A DNA stretch of 64,000 bases, from NCBI RefSeq assembly GCF_900100395.1, contig NZ_FNFB01000001.1, positions 62,001 through 126,000 on the forward strand, written 5' to 3'. Origin of the DNA: Nonomuraea maritima (lineage in GTDB: Bacteria > Actinomycetota > Actinomycetes > Streptosporangiales > Streptosporangiaceae). The position numbers and the translations under genes were made by a program. The notes below the pieces were generated by a model. The model was not told the origin of the DNA. It did not search any database and worked only from the letters and a program-made list of their open reading frames with translations. Shown here piece by piece: positions 52,067 through 61,426 of this stretch; the first letter of the stretch is position 1; each line of letters opens with the position of its first letter.

Positions 52067-52555
52067 CCCACCACGGCGCATGGCCAGTGGACCACGTTCG
52101 ATTGGTGGCCTCCAGTCGGCTGGTGGCCGGAAGCGGCCCTCGACCTTCTCGACTCCGGCCCGTCCGCCAGCGCCACGTTCGTGCTCCCCCCCGAGGCATC
52201 CTCGGTTCACACGGCCCGCAGCTTCAGCACGGGCACTCTGACCGGCTGGGGACTCGGCGAGATGATCGAGAACATGGAGCTGGTGGTCTCCGAGCTCGCC
52301 ACCAACGCGCTGCGCCACGGCCTTTGCCTGGACGACCCCCGCCGCGAGCGCACCGTCCACATGTCGCTCGTGCGCCGGGGCGACCTCGTCGCGAGCGCCT
52401 TCACCGATCCCGGGTCCTCGGTGCCGGTGCTGCGATACCCTGGCCCCCTCGACACCGGCGGCCTCGGACTCCACATCGTCGAATCACTCAGCCTCCGCTG
52501 GGGCTGGTCCGCTCTCGCACCCCACGGAAAGATCGTCTGGGCAGTCCTCTCCTGA
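52061..52555 (+). CDS. Anti-sigma-like ATP-binding protein (AbaA/SpoIIAB-type HATPase)
   Basis: 164 residues from GTG 52061, picked because TTGCAC-18-CAGAAT places transcription start there, giving a leaderless mRNA. HATPase_c_2 domain: SVHTARSFSTGTL, MELVVSELATNALRHG (N-box), FTDPGSSVPVLRYP, and GGLGLHIVESLSLRWG. The N-terminus is Trp-rich (FDWWPPVGWWPEAAL). Together with the divergent DUF5753 and DUF397 genes it makes a complete whiJ/abaA-like cluster. Confidence 0.85.
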   Translation: MQPTTAHGQWTTFDWWPPVGWWPEAALDLLDSGPSASATFVLPPEASSVHTARSFSTGTLTGWGLGEMIENMELVVSELATNALRHGLCLDDPRRERTVHMSLVRRGDLVASAFTDPGSSVPVLRYPGPLDTGGLGLHIVESLSLRWGWSALAPHGKIVWAVLS

Positions 52556-52630
52556 CGGGAGTGATCTGCATTACCGTGGATGCTCATGGCTCACGGTGAG
52601 TCCCGCGCGACCCCATGAGAGTGCTGACAG

Positions 52631-55048
52631 ATGGAAGATCACCTGCTCGGCTGGCTACGCACACTGGACGAAGACAGGCTCGGTCGCATCCTGGCGAACC
52701 GGCCCGACGCGATCGCCGCTCCCTGGCCCAGGCGGCTCGACACCCTGGCCCACCGGCTCGGCAACGGTTCCGCCGTGACGGACGTCCTGCGGACCCTCCC
52801 CCTGCCCTGCCTCCAACTCGCCGAGGCCGCCCTCGCCCTGACCCGTCCGACCCCCCGCACGCTGGCCGCCTTCCTCGGCACGCCGGTCCGCGACGTCACC
52901 ACCTGGCTCGAACGCCTCCACGACCACGCGCTGGCCTGGCCTGGCGGCGACGGCGAGATCCACCTGGCCGAGGGCGCCACCCGTTGGTGGACCGCGCCAC
53001 TCGGCCTGGGCGAGCCCCTCGAGCACTACCTCAACTCCTGGTCCATCAGCAACGACGCCCTGCGCGCCCTCGCCCGCAACCTGGGGCTGCCCGCCCACGG
53101 CAACAAGCGCCAGACGATCGCCCGGGTCATCGGGGCGCTCTCCGACGGCGAGCGCGTCAGGCAGCTGGTGGGCGACGCCCCCGACGGCACCGCCGCGCTG
53201 CTCGAACGCTTCACCTGGCACGGCCCCACGCTCGACGTCGACGGCGGGCGGTTCGTCACCCACGGCACCCCCGAGCGGTGGTGCGCCGACCACGGGCTGC
53301 TCTTCCGGCCCAGCTGGCACGTCGCCGAGATCCCCCGCGAGGTGGCCCTCGGCCTGCGCGGCCCCGATCACCACCCGCCGTTCCGGCCCGTTCCCCCCGA
53401 GGTGGCGACGATCCCGGTCGACCCCGAGGAGGTCGACCACCTGATGACGCTCGCCGCCCCCCACGTGGTCGAGCGGTGCGCGGCCCTGCTCGACAACACC
53501 TCCAAGACCCCGCTGCCGCTGCTCAGAACGGGCGGCGTCGGCGTGCGCGAGGTCCGCAGGGTCGCCAAGGAGACCGGCTGCGACGAGGACGAGACCCGGC
53601 TGCTGCTGGAGGTCTGCGCGGTCGCCAGGCTGCTGGCCTGGGACGAGCGGTCCGGCGGCCTGATCCCCACCGAGCGCTACGACCGCTGGCGCCTCGACGA
53701 GGGCTCGGCGCGCCTGCGGGTGCTGCTGGCGGCCTGGTGGCGGATGGAACGTTCGTCGCTGCGCAAGACCGACGGCAAGTACGGCACCGTCCTCGGCGAC
53801 GACCCCTCAGGCAGCGCGGTGGCGCGGGTGCGCAGGGCGGCGCTGTCGGCCCTGGCCCGGCTGCCCGCCGGCACGGCGTACGCCGACCGCGTCAGCCTCG
53901 TGGCCAACGTCCACTGGCACGCGCCGCTCATCGACCTGCCGTTGCTGCGCGCGTGCGCCCCTGCGGTGCTCGACGAGGCCCGGCTGCTCGGCCTGCTGGC
54001 CAACGACGCGCTCACCGACCTCGGCCGCGCGCTGGCGGGCCTCACGGTCGCGCCCGGCGACGAGAACGACGACGCCGTGCCCATGGTGGAGCACGACCCC
54101 GCGCTGGTCGAGGCGGCCACCCGGGCCCTGGCCAGCGTCCGCAGGAGCGCGCTGTTCGGGCCCGACCTGACCGCCGTCGTCACCGGCCCGCCAGCGGCGG
54201 AGCTGGCGGCGCTGCTCGACCGGGCCGCCGAGCGCGAGTCGCGGGGCGCGGCGTCGGTGTGGCGCTTCACGACCGAGAGCGTGCGCCGGGCCCTCGACCG
54301 CGGCCACGACGCCGACGAGCTGCTCGACGAGCTGTCGGCGGTGGGCACGATCCCGCAGCCGCTGGAATACCTGGTGCGCGACACCGCCCGCCGCCACGGC
54401 GAGGTGACCGTGACCACGGTCGGCTGCATCGTGCAGGCCGCCGACACGGCGCTGCTCGCCGAGATCGCCGCCCACCGGAAGCTCGCCCGGCTCGGCCTGC
54501 GGCTGATCGCGGGCGCGGTGCTCGTCAGCTCCGCGCCGGCCGACCGTACGCTGAGCGCGCTGCGCGAGGCCGGGTACGCGCCGGTGCCCGTGCCCGACAC
54601 CGGCGAGATCACCATCCAGCGGGTCAGGGCGGAGGAGCCGGGGCACGGCAAGCTCGTCCTGCTGCCCGGCGGTCAGGTGGCCGAGCTGACCGAGTACCCC
54701 GGTCTGGACGTCGAGCCGCCGTCCCACGTGCTGGCCGAGCCGCCCCCCGACCCGTACGAGCACGCCCGCCGCCTCATCGCCGCGGGCCGGAACGACGAGT
54801 CGCGCAACGGGCGCACGTGGGCCGTCATCGGCAGGATGGCGACCCGGCTGCCGACGGCCCAGCAGTCGCTGCTGGGGTTCGTCGTCGACCGGGGGGTGCG
54901 CGCCGGCATCACCCTGACCGGCGGGCTGACCGCCACGATCAGCCACGGCGAGCTCAAGGGCGCAGCCCTCGACGCCTGGTGCGAGGAGGCCGGCGACTAC
55001 CTGGAGTTCCCCCTCGCCGAGATCGTCGAGGTGCGCGGCGCGTACTGA
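52631..55048 (+). CDS. Helicase-associated domain protein (Helicase_C_3), no helicase motor
   Basis: 805 residues. The N-terminal two-thirds are helical with several winged-helix-like units (PRTLAAFLGTPVRDVTTWLE, VREVRRVAKETGCDEDETRL), and the C-terminal ~250 residues are the helicase conserved C-terminal-like domain found with XPB-type DNA repair helicases (RALDRGHDADELLDELSAVG, IPQPLEYLVRDTARRHGEV). No Walker A or DEAD motif exists, so it is not a motor. In relatives the gene usually adjoins an XPB helicase; none is in this window. DNA repair role is inferred. Confidence 0.75.
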   Translation: MEDHLLGWLRTLDEDRLGRILANRPDAIAAPWPRRLDTLAHRLGNGSAVTDVLRTLPLPCLQLAEAALALTRPTPRTLAAFLGTPVRDVTTWLERLHDHALAWPGGDGEIHLAEGATRWWTAPLGLGEPLEHYLNSWSISNDALRALARNLGLPAHGNKRQTIARVIGALSDGERVRQLVGDAPDGTAALLERFTWHGPTLDVDGGRFVTHGTPERWCADHGLLFRPSWHVAEIPREVALGLRGPDHHPPFRPVPPEVATIPVDPEEVDHLMTLAAPHVVERCAALLDNTSKTPLPLLRTGGVGVREVRRVAKETGCDEDETRLLLEVCAVARLLAWDERSGGLIPTERYDRWRLDEGSARLRVLLAAWWRMERSSLRKTDGKYGTVLGDDPSGSAVARVRRAALSALARLPAGTAYADRVSLVANVHWHAPLIDLPLLRACAPAVLDEARLLGLLANDALTDLGRALAGLTVAPGDENDDAVPMVEHDPALVEAATRALASVRRSALFGPDLTAVVTGPPAAELAALLDRAAERESRGAASVWRFTTESVRRALDRGHDADELLDELSAVGTIPQPLEYLVRDTARRHGEVTVTTVGCIVQAADTALLAEIAAHRKLARLGLRLIAGAVLVSSAPADRTLSALREAGYAPVPVPDTGEITIQRVRAEEPGHGKLVLLPGGQVAELTEYPGLDVEPPSHVLAEPPPDPYEHARRLIAAGRNDESRNGRTWAVIGRMATRLPTAQQSLLGFVVDRGVRAGITLTGGLTATISHGELKGAALDAWCEEAGDYLEFPLAEIVEVRGAY

Positions 55049-55060
55049 CCCCGGTCGACG

Positions 55061-56317
55061 TCAGTACGCTCCGCAGCGACGTACGACGAGGAGTGCCAGG
55101 GCCCGCGTGACGTCGCGCAGCTCCGCCAGGCTGACCTGCTCGCGGGGGGCGTGCGCGTACCGCACGTCGCCGGGGCCGTAGTGCAGGGTCGGGATCCCGG
55201 CCGCCGCGTAGAGCCGTAGGTCGCTCCCGTACGGGGCCGCCGTCCGCGCGGGCCGCGCGCCGGTCACGTCGGCGACCGCGCGGCCGACCTCGTCCAGCAG
55301 CGCGTGGCCCGCGGGCAGCCGGCCGCTGGCGAACTGCCCGCCCGGCCACGTCACCACCGGCGGGTGCTCGCGCAGCCACGGGTCGGCGACGCTCGCCACG
55401 GCCTCCTCGAACGCGGCCCTGGCCGTCGCCGGGTCCTCGTCGAGCCGCACCCCGAGCCTTCCCTCGGCGACCAGCAGGTCGGGGACGCTGCTGGACCAGT
55501 CGCCGGCCCGCACGGTGCCGATCTCGATCGGGTACGGCATCGGGTTGCCACCGAAGATCTCCGGCACGTCGCGGTTGCGGGCGGCCTCCAGACGCCTGAT
55601 CGCCTCGAACACCGGCCAGAACACCTCGACGGCGTTGACGCCCTCGTAGCGCGTCGCGCCGTGCGCGGCCCGTCCTGCGATCTCCAGCCGGAACGTCAGC
55701 GCCCCCGCGTTGGCCGTGATGACGCTGCCGCTCGTGGGCTCGGTGATGACGGCGGCCTCTGCGGTGTGGCCCCTGTCGAGGGTGGCGAACGCGCCCAGCC
55801 CGCCGTCCTCCTCGCTGATCACGCAGTGCACGGCCAGCGGCCTTGCCAGGCGTACCCCCGCCTTGGCGACGGCCCTGGCGACGGCCAGGTTGGCGACGAG
55901 GCCCGCCTTCATGTCGCACGCGCCCCTGCCGTGCAGCACGTCGCCGGTGATGCGGGCGGCGAACGGGTCGCTGCCCTCCCACTTGGCCAGGTCACCGGTC
56001 GGGACGACGTCGACGTGGCCTTGCAGGGCGAGCGCGGGCGGGCCCTCCGCGCCGGTGGTGACGGCCACGACGCCGTAGCCCTCGGTGCGCGGGGCCTCGG
56101 TGCCGGGGAAGCCGGGACGCGCGGTGAGCTCGGCGAGGTCGAGCTTCCAGACGTCGACGTCCATGCCGGCTTCGGTGAGCATGCGGGCGAAGTCGTGCTG
56201 GAGGTCGGACTCGGCGTCGGTGCCGGTGATGCTGGGCACCCGGACGGTTTCGGCCAGCAAGGTGACGGTCTCGGCCTCGTCGAGGGCGTCGAGTACCCGG
56301 GCTTCCATGTCGTGCAT
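55061..56317 (-). CDS. M20-family metallopeptidase/deacylase (ArgE/DapE/ACY1)
   Basis: 418 residues. Two-zinc motifs: ALQGHVDVVPTG (His, Asp), GRGACDMKAGLVANL (bridging Asp), CVISEEDGG (catalytic and ligand Glu) and a late YGPGDVRYAHAPREQV (ligand His). A dimerisation lid lies at ~205-320 (FRLEIAGRAAHGATRYEGVNAVE). It removes an acyl or aminoacyl group from an amino acid derivative; specificity is unknown, and arg or dap genes are not near. Single gene. Confidence 0.9.
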   Translation of the reverse strand: MHDMEARVLDALDEAETVTLLAETVRVPSITGTDAESDLQHDFARMLTEAGMDVDVWKLDLAELTARPGFPGTEAPRTEGYGVVAVTTGAEGPPALALQGHVDVVPTGDLAKWEGSDPFAARITGDVLHGRGACDMKAGLVANLAVARAVAKAGVRLARPLAVHCVISEEDGGLGAFATLDRGHTAEAAVITEPTSGSVITANAGALTFRLEIAGRAAHGATRYEGVNAVEVFWPVFEAIRRLEAARNRDVPEIFGGNPMPYPIEIGTVRAGDWSSSVPDLLVAEGRLGVRLDEDPATARAAFEEAVASVADPWLREHPPVVTWPGGQFASGRLPAGHALLDEVGRAVADVTGARPARTAAPYGSDLRLYAAAGIPTLHYGPGDVRYAHAPREQVSLAELRDVTRALALLVVRRCGAY

Positions 56318-56351
56318 GGCGACACCTTCTCATGAACCCGAATCCGGTTCC

Positions 56352-57290
56352 ATGGCGATACAGGGCGTGCGCAACTGGCTGAGTTGGATCATGGTGACGC
56401 CGTTCGCGGCGTGGGCGGGACTGCGGCTGAGCGGCTTCGAGCCGGACTGGCCCTGGGTGCCCGTCGTGGCGTTCACGCCGTACGCGGCGGGGCTGGCGGT
56501 GGTGGCGCTGGGCCTCGCCTGCGCGCTGCGGCGGTGGGCGGCCGTCGCGGTGGCGCTGGCGTCGGTGCTGGCGATGGCGTTCGCGGTGCTCCCCCGGGCG
56601 CTCCCCGACGACGTCCCCGCCGCGCGGGGCCCGGCGCTGCGGGTGCTCGCCGTGAACCTCATGGTGGGCAAGGCGGACACGGACGCGCTGACGGCTCTCG
56701 TCGGGCGTACCCGTCCTGACGTGCTGGCGTTGCAGGAGCTCACGCCGGCGGCCCTGCGGCGGCTGGAGGCGGCGGGGCTGCGCCGGACGCTCCCGCACGC
56801 GGTCACCCGGCCGCTGAACGGGGTCGGCGGATCGGCCGTGTACGCCCGCCACCCGCTCGAGGCCGGGACGGCGATCAACCTGGGCGGGTTCGGCCAGGCG
56901 AGGGCCTGGCTGGCGCATCCCGGCGGGGAGCGGATCGAGATCGTCTCGGTGCACCCGTGCGCACCCAGCCGCCACGGGAGGCAGCCGTGCTGGCAGGCCG
57001 GCCTGGAGGCGCTGCCGCGCGCGGGCGGCGAGCTGCGCGTGCTGGCGGGCGACTTCAACGCCACGCTCGACCACCTGCCGATGCGCGACCTGCTCGCCTC
57101 CGGGTACCGCGACGCGGCCGACGTGACAGGACGCGGGTTCCAGCCGACCTGGCCGCAGAGCTCCGCGCCGCTCGGGGTGGCGATCGACCACGTGCTGGCG
57201 GACCGGCGGATGGCGGTGCGCGACTTCGCGGTGCTGGCACTCCCCGGCACCGACCACCGCCCGGTACTCGCGGAGCTCAGCCTGCCGTGA
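56352..57290 (+). CDS. Membrane-anchored endonuclease/exonuclease/phosphatase family protein
   Basis: 312 residues. Two or three N-terminal membrane helices (~5-80), then the EEP fold: RVLAVNLMVGKADTDAL, PDVLALQELTPAAL (metal Glu), VHPCAPSRHG, VLAGDFNATLDHLPM, VAIDHVLADRRM and LPGTDHRPVLAEL (catalytic Asp-His). The active site is outside the membrane. Targets could be a phosphodiester, lipid or extracellular DNA. It overlaps the convergent DUF1349 gene by 14 bp. Confidence 0.85.
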   Translation: MAIQGVRNWLSWIMVTPFAAWAGLRLSGFEPDWPWVPVVAFTPYAAGLAVVALGLACALRRWAAVAVALASVLAMAFAVLPRALPDDVPAARGPALRVLAVNLMVGKADTDALTALVGRTRPDVLALQELTPAALRRLEAAGLRRTLPHAVTRPLNGVGGSAVYARHPLEAGTAINLGGFGQARAWLAHPGGERIEIVSVHPCAPSRHGRQPCWQAGLEALPRAGGELRVLAGDFNATLDHLPMRDLLASGYRDAADVTGRGFQPTWPQSSAPLGVAIDHVLADRRMAVRDFAVLALPGTDHRPVLAELSLP

Positions 57291-57849
57291 GCGGGCTCAC
57301 CCGCAGGTCGCTGAAGCGTACGGGGAAGCCCTTGCCGACGGGGGCGGCCGCCATGGCGCCGGCCAGCGCGGGACGTCCCGGCGGGAAGTGGGCCAGGCGC
57401 AGCATGGTCTCGCCCGGCTCGGCGTCGAGGCCGTAGCGCACGGTCACGGCGTCGCCGGCCCGCTCGAGGACGAACGTCACCTGCCGGGCCGTCCCGGCGA
57501 GCGGCACCACCGACCAGTCGGAGTACTCGCGGGTCACGACGGTGCTGAGGTGGAAGCCGCCGTCGACGTACTCGACGCCGGCCTTGATCCAGTGCTGCTC
57601 GTCGATCCTGAGCACGACGCCGGCCTGGTCGTACTGCTCGGCGTACGCGCCGGTGAAGGTGACCGACAGCCGCAGGTCGCCGGGGAGCGTGCGGCCGAAC
57701 ATGTGGGCGGTGTCGTAGGTGTAGCCGTAGTGGGTCCGGCGCCACAGGTCGGTGCCGGGTTCGCAGAAGAGGCTGAGGCCGTCGTCGGCCGTCCACTGGC
57801 GTGGGGGGTTCAGCCATGTCCAGTCGGTCTCACCGAAGGCCATGATCAT
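57277..57849 (-). CDS. DUF1349-family beta-sandwich protein
   Basis: 190 residues from ATG 57849, with AGGA nine bases upstream. Concanavalin-like fold: FGETDWTWLNPPRQW, CEPGTDLWRRTHYGY, LSVTFTGAYAEQYDQAGVVL, QHWIKAGVEYVDGG, TREYSDWSVVPL. The family is intracellular, related to lectin-like glycan-binding domains, with no assigned reaction. Convergent overlap with the preceding membrane phosphatase-like gene. Confidence 0.85.
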   Translation of the reverse strand: MIMAFGETDWTWLNPPRQWTADDGLSLFCEPGTDLWRRTHYGYTYDTAHMFGRTLPGDLRLSVTFTGAYAEQYDQAGVVLRIDEQHWIKAGVEYVDGGFHLSTVVTREYSDWSVVPLAGTARQVTFVLERAGDAVTVRYGLDAEPGETMLRLAHFPPGRPALAGAMAAAPVGKGFPVRFSDLRVSPLTAG

Positions 57850-57929
57850 GAACGTCCATCCTGCCACGCCGGGCCCGTGCGGACGGGGTCGATCGACACA
57901 TCCCGGGACGTCGGGGTTCTGCCTGCTCG

Positions 57930-57935
57930 TAGACT
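57930..57935 (+). promoter_or_regulatory. -10 element of the GroES-like gene
   Basis: TAGACT, six bases before the GTG at 57942; no ribosome-binding site, so a leaderless mRNA. The same hexamer stands before map. Confidence 0.5.
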
Positions 57936-57941
57936 TGACCC

Positions 57942-58262
57942 GTGGAACAGCCCAAATTCGAGATTCAGATGCTGCACGACCGGGTCATGATCCAGCTGGA
58001 GAAGGAGGCCGAGGAGCGGCGCAGCGGCTCCGGCATCGTCATCCCCGCGACGGTCAAGATGGCCAACCGGCTCTCCTGGGGCGAGGTCTGCGGCGTCGGC
58101 ACGAACGTGCGCTCGGTCAAGGTGGGCGACAAGGTGCTGTTCAACCCGGAAGACCAGTTCGAGGTCGAGGTGCACGCGCAGGTCTACCTCGTGATGCGCG
58201 AGCGCGACCTGCACGCGGTGGCCACCCAGGAGACCGACCACGGCACCGGGCTCTACCTCTGA
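57942..58262 (+). CDS. GroES-like co-chaperonin fold protein
   Basis: 106 residues with the Cpn10 beta-barrel pattern: MLHDRVMIQLEKEAEERRSG, GIVIPATVKMANRLSWGEVC, SVKVGDKVLFNPEDQFEVEV, YLVMRERDLHAV. The mobile loop is present (RRSGSGIVIP), but no GroEL is adjacent and the C-terminal tail differs from canonical GroES, so this is the divergent co-chaperone family that many actinobacteria carry in addition to groES. GTG start supported by the -10 element. Confidence 0.8.
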   Translation: MEQPKFEIQMLHDRVMIQLEKEAEERRSGSGIVIPATVKMANRLSWGEVCGVGTNVRSVKVGDKVLFNPEDQFEVEVHAQVYLVMRERDLHAVATQETDHGTGLYL

Positions 58263-58263
58263 G

Positions 58264-58734
58264 TCAGAGGCGGTACCACGGCACGTACGCCTGCGCGAGC
58301 GCGATCAGGTCGATGCCCACGGTGCGCAGCCCGGCGTACACGATCACGGCCGCCACCGCCACCGTCACGATCAGCACCAGGATGCGCACCAGCCAGCCCC
58401 GCCGCATGTACCACTGCGTCCAGGCGTGCAAGGTGCGCCTGCCGAACTCCAGCAGCTTGTGTGCCCAGGCGAACTCGGTGGCGAGCACGGCGAGGCCCGC
58501 GAACACGACCAGCCACCCCGGCCCGGGGAACGGCACCATGATCAAACCGCCCACCACCATGACCGTGCCGATGAAACCGATCACGATCTTCAGCGTGAGC
58601 GCCCCTGTGCGGGTGGAGCGGATGCCGTCGAGCCACCCCTTGAAGCCGCCACGACGGCCGGGCGCATCGGAAGGCCGCACGGCGTGGCCCTTCATGACGT
58701 CGGCATCGCCGATCTCGGAGTTCTTCACCTGCAC
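58264..58734 (-). CDS. TIGR02611/PGPGW-family membrane protein
   Basis: 156 residues. Basic N-terminal region, then two helices around the family motif VPFPGPGWLVVFAGLAVLA (~65-100) and one more near the C-terminus (RILVLIVTVAVAAVIVYAGL). GTG 58734 begins MQVKNSE. Convergent with the GroES-like gene, one base between stops. Function unknown. Confidence 0.85.
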   Translation of the reverse strand: MQVKNSEIGDADVMKGHAVRPSDAPGRRGGFKGWLDGIRSTRTGALTLKIVIGFIGTVMVVGGLIMVPFPGPGWLVVFAGLAVLATEFAWAHKLLEFGRRTLHAWTQWYMRRGWLVRILVLIVTVAVAAVIVYAGLRTVGIDLIALAQAYVPWYRL

Positions 58735-58882
58735 CCTTACCCCCGGCAGTCAGTGTGCCACTCAGGATACGGCCCGCTCCCCCGAGCCATGTGCAGACGC
58801 ACAGCAAAGCGCCAAACCCGTCCTAGAGTAAAACTTCCCGCCCATACAGGCGGTTTCTGGCATGCGTCGGTTAATGTCTGTT

Positions 58883-59791
58883 ATGCCCGAAGTATTGCTC
58901 CGTACCGCGACTGGTCCGATACGCATGGCCGCCGTCGAAGGTGCCGTGCTGCCCTACGAGCATCTGTGCAACGACCTGCGCTGGGGCGCCGGCATCGACT
59001 CCGACCCCTACCGCTGGCTGGCCGAGGAACGCACCGTCACGGAGGAGCTCCGTGAGCTGCGCCTCGCCGGACGGGTCGGCCTCGTGGTCGACCTGACGTG
59101 CATGGGCATGGGCCGCGACGCCTCCGGACTGGCCCGCATCGCCGCCGCCGGCCGGGTGCCGGTGATCGCCTCGACCGGCCTGTTCGCCGACCCGTTCAGC
59201 GACGTCGGCGACCGCGACGTCGACTCCCTCACCACCCTGCTGATGGACGAGATCCTCAACGGCCTCGACGGCGTGGGCGTCTTCCCCGGTGTGATCGGCA
59301 AGGTCGGGTGCTGGGGGCCGAAGCCCACGCCCCGCGAGGAACGGTTCCTGGTCGCGGCCGCGCGGGCGTCCCTGCGTTCGCGCCTGCCCGTCGCCACCTA
59401 CGGCCAGGACGGCCTCGGACTGCTGGAGATCCTGCTCGGCCAGGGCCTGCCGGCCTCCCGGGTGGCCGTCCACTGCACCGGCACCGACGCCGGCGCGGCC
59501 AGGAAGATCGCCGAAGCGGGGGCGTACGTGAGCCTGGGGTTGCTCGACCTCGGCCCGGACCAGGCGGCCAGGATCGCGCTCGGCCTCATCGAGGACGGCC
59601 ACGCCGACCGCCTGCTGACCAGCACCGGGCTCAGCCGGGTGGCGCAGGTCCGCAAGTACGGCGGCCCCGGTTACGGCGACCTGTTCGAGACGCTGCTGCC
59701 GCGCCTGCGCGCGGCGGGCACGGACGACGCCCTCATCCGCCTGATCACCCACGACAACCCGCTGCGCTGGCTGACCGAAGGTCTTTCCTGA
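58883..59791 (+). CDS. Divergent phosphotriesterase-family protein
   Basis: 302 residues from ATG 58883 (ATGs at 58862 and 58874 also possible; none has a ribosome-binding site). The barrel outline of PTE proteins is clear: [85 protein letters not shown]. Yet the metal site is altered: HEH has become YEH, the strand-5 His is Tyr (VATYGQDG), and the last Asp (usual LLSxD) is absent. The lysine (IGKVG) and one His remain. Activity is therefore doubtful or different. Confidence 0.75.
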   Translation: MPEVLLRTATGPIRMAAVEGAVLPYEHLCNDLRWGAGIDSDPYRWLAEERTVTEELRELRLAGRVGLVVDLTCMGMGRDASGLARIAAAGRVPVIASTGLFADPFSDVGDRDVDSLTTLLMDEILNGLDGVGVFPGVIGKVGCWGPKPTPREERFLVAAARASLRSRLPVATYGQDGLGLLEILLGQGLPASRVAVHCTGTDAGAARKIAEAGAYVSLGLLDLGPDQAARIALGLIEDGHADRLLTSTGLSRVAQVRKYGGPGYGDLFETLLPRLRAAGTDDALIRLITHDNPLRWLTEGLS

Positions 59792-59798
59792 CGGTACG

Positions 59799-60374
59799 GT
59801 GGCGTCCGTGTCGTGTTGGGTGATCAGCGGGCCGCCCGGGGCCGGGAAGTCCACGGTGGCGCGCGAGCTGCTCGCCCGCCTGTCCCCCGTGCCCGCCCTC
59901 CTCGACAAGGACACCGTGTACGGCGACTTCGTCACCGAGGTCCTGCGCGCCCACGGCCGTCCGGACGGCGAACGCGAGGGCCCCTGGTACGACCGCCACG
60001 TCAAGCGGCACGAGTACGCCGGGCTCACCAGGACCGCCCGGCAGATCCGTGAGCACGGCTGTCCCGTGCTGCTGGACGGCCCGTTCACCACGCAGGTGCA
60101 CGACGCCGACCGGTGGACGGAGTGGGTGGCCGAGCTGGGCGGCCCGCCGGTGCGCCTGCTGTGGGTGCGCTCCGACGGTCCGACGCTGCGCTCGCGCCTC
60201 GCGGCGCGCGGGCTCGGCCGCGACGCGGGCAAGCTCGCGGCCTTCGACTCCTATCTGCGCGACATCCGGGTGGACGAGCCGCCCGCCGTACCGCACCTCG
60301 AGATCGACAACCGGCCGGGCGCGCCGCCGATCGGGCGGCAGCTCTCCCGCGCCGGCATTCAGTCGACCCGGTAG
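59799..60374 (+). CDS. P-loop kinase-like ATPase (AAA_33)
   Basis: 191 residues from GTG 59799. Walker [19 protein letters not shown] at the start, [14 protein letters not shown] as the substrate region, PVLLDGPFT with the Walker B Asp, and [19 protein letters not shown] as the lid of small-molecule or gluconate-type kinases. Substrate unknown. Seven bases after the PTE-like gene, hence probably in its operon; its end overlaps the convergent hydro-lyase gene by 16 bp. Confidence 0.8.
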   Translation: MASVSCWVISGPPGAGKSTVARELLARLSPVPALLDKDTVYGDFVTEVLRAHGRPDGEREGPWYDRHVKRHEYAGLTRTARQIREHGCPVLLDGPFTTQVHDADRWTEWVAELGGPPVRLLWVRSDGPTLRSRLAARGLGRDAGKLAAFDSYLRDIRVDEPPAVPHLEIDNRPGAPPIGRQLSRAGIQSTR

Positions 60375-61138
60375 TCGTCGTCGCGGGCGTCGAGGACGGC
60401 CATGTGGCCCGGCAGGTGGCCGATCGCGTACTCGACGCCGCCGGCCAGCACCGCCGCCTGCGGGGTGACGCCGCACGCCCAGAACAGCGGCACCTCCCCC
60501 TGCCGCACCTCCACCGGGTCGCCGTGGTCGGGACGGGCCAGGTCGCGGATGCCGATCGCCGCCGGGTCGCCCACGTGCACGGGCGCGCCGTGCACCATCG
60601 GGTAGTGGCCGCTCACCTCGACGGCCGTCTTCACCAGCTCCTCCGGGACAGGACGCATCGACACCACCAGCGGCCCCGACAGGCCGGCGGTGGCTTCACA
60701 GGGGACGTTCGTCACGTACATCGGCACGTTCGTGCCCGCCTCCAGGTGCCGCACCGGCACACCGGCGGCGAGCAGCGCGCGCTCGAAGGTGAAACTGCAC
60801 CCGATGAGGAACGGCACCAGGTCGTCCCGCCAGTGCGCGACCACGTCGTCGAGGTCGGCCACCGCGCGGCCGTCGCGGTAGAGCCGGTAGCCGGGCAGGT
60901 CGGTGCGGAGGTCGCCGTCGAACAGCGCGGTTGACCAGGCGCCCGGTTCGCCGACGTCCAGCACGGGGCACGCCTGCGGGTTCCGGTGGGCGAACAGCAG
61001 CAGCTCGTACCTCAGCCGTTTGGGGACGGCGATGAGGTTGGCCTGCGTCCAGCCCCGGCACCAGCCTGCGGTCGGCGTCCGCACGCCGCCACGGAACCGT
61101 TCCCGTGCCTGCGCGGGAGTCAGCTCACCGACGTCCAC
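60359..61138 (-). CDS. DUF1445-family putative hydro-lyase
   Basis: 259 residues, complete. Family segments: [90 protein letters not shown], and [13 protein letters not shown]. The family includes the D-glutamate cyclase module of vertebrates; bacterial members are often near 5-oxoproline or allophanate genes, which are not seen here. Substrate unresolved. Confidence 0.85.
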   Translation of the reverse strand: MDVGELTPAQARERFRGGVRTPTAGWCRGWTQANLIAVPKRLRYELLLFAHRNPQACPVLDVGEPGAWSTALFDGDLRTDLPGYRLYRDGRAVADLDDVVAHWRDDLVPFLIGCSFTFERALLAAGVPVRHLEAGTNVPMYVTNVPCEATAGLSGPLVVSMRPVPEELVKTAVEVSGHYPMVHGAPVHVGDPAAIGIRDLARPDHGDPVEVRQGEVPLFWACGVTPQAAVLAGGVEYAIGHLPGHMAVLDARDDDYRVD

Positions 61139-61189
61139 CCCTCAACCCTACGACCGCCCTCGCCGCCCGACCAGAGCTCCGGTGCCCGG

Positions 61190-61426
61190 TCAGTACTCGA
61201 CTTCGAACGTGTGCGGGCCGAGTTCGTACCCGGTTCCTCTCGGCACCACGTACCCGCACTCGACCAGTCTGGCGAGGCTGTCGCGCACCTGGTCCTCGGT
61301 CAGGCCGCAGGCGCGCACCAGGCCGTCGAAGTGCGCGCGTCCCGACTCGACCGCCCGGGAGGCCACGGCCTCGTACACGTGGATGTCGACGTCCGACAGC
61401 GCCTGGACGTCCCGAACCTTGATCAT
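61190..61426 (-). CDS. Small winged-helix-like protein
   Basis: 78 residues. Helix pattern FDGLVRACGLTEDQVRDSL, then ARLVECGYVVPRGTGYEL, is a winged helix fold with the wing at the end. It could bind DNA or act as a protein module. It overlaps the DUF6158 stop by four bases, so the two are coupled. No family name assigned. Confidence 0.65.
   Translation of the reverse strand: MIKVRDVQALSDVDIHVYEAVASRAVESGRAHFDGLVRACGLTEDQVRDSLARLVECGYVVPRGTGYELGPHTFEVEY

Noticed and set aside
59799..60374. Shikimate or gluconate kinase assignment
   Set aside because: Walker motifs fit several small kinases, but no substrate-specific motif was recognised, so only the fold is named.
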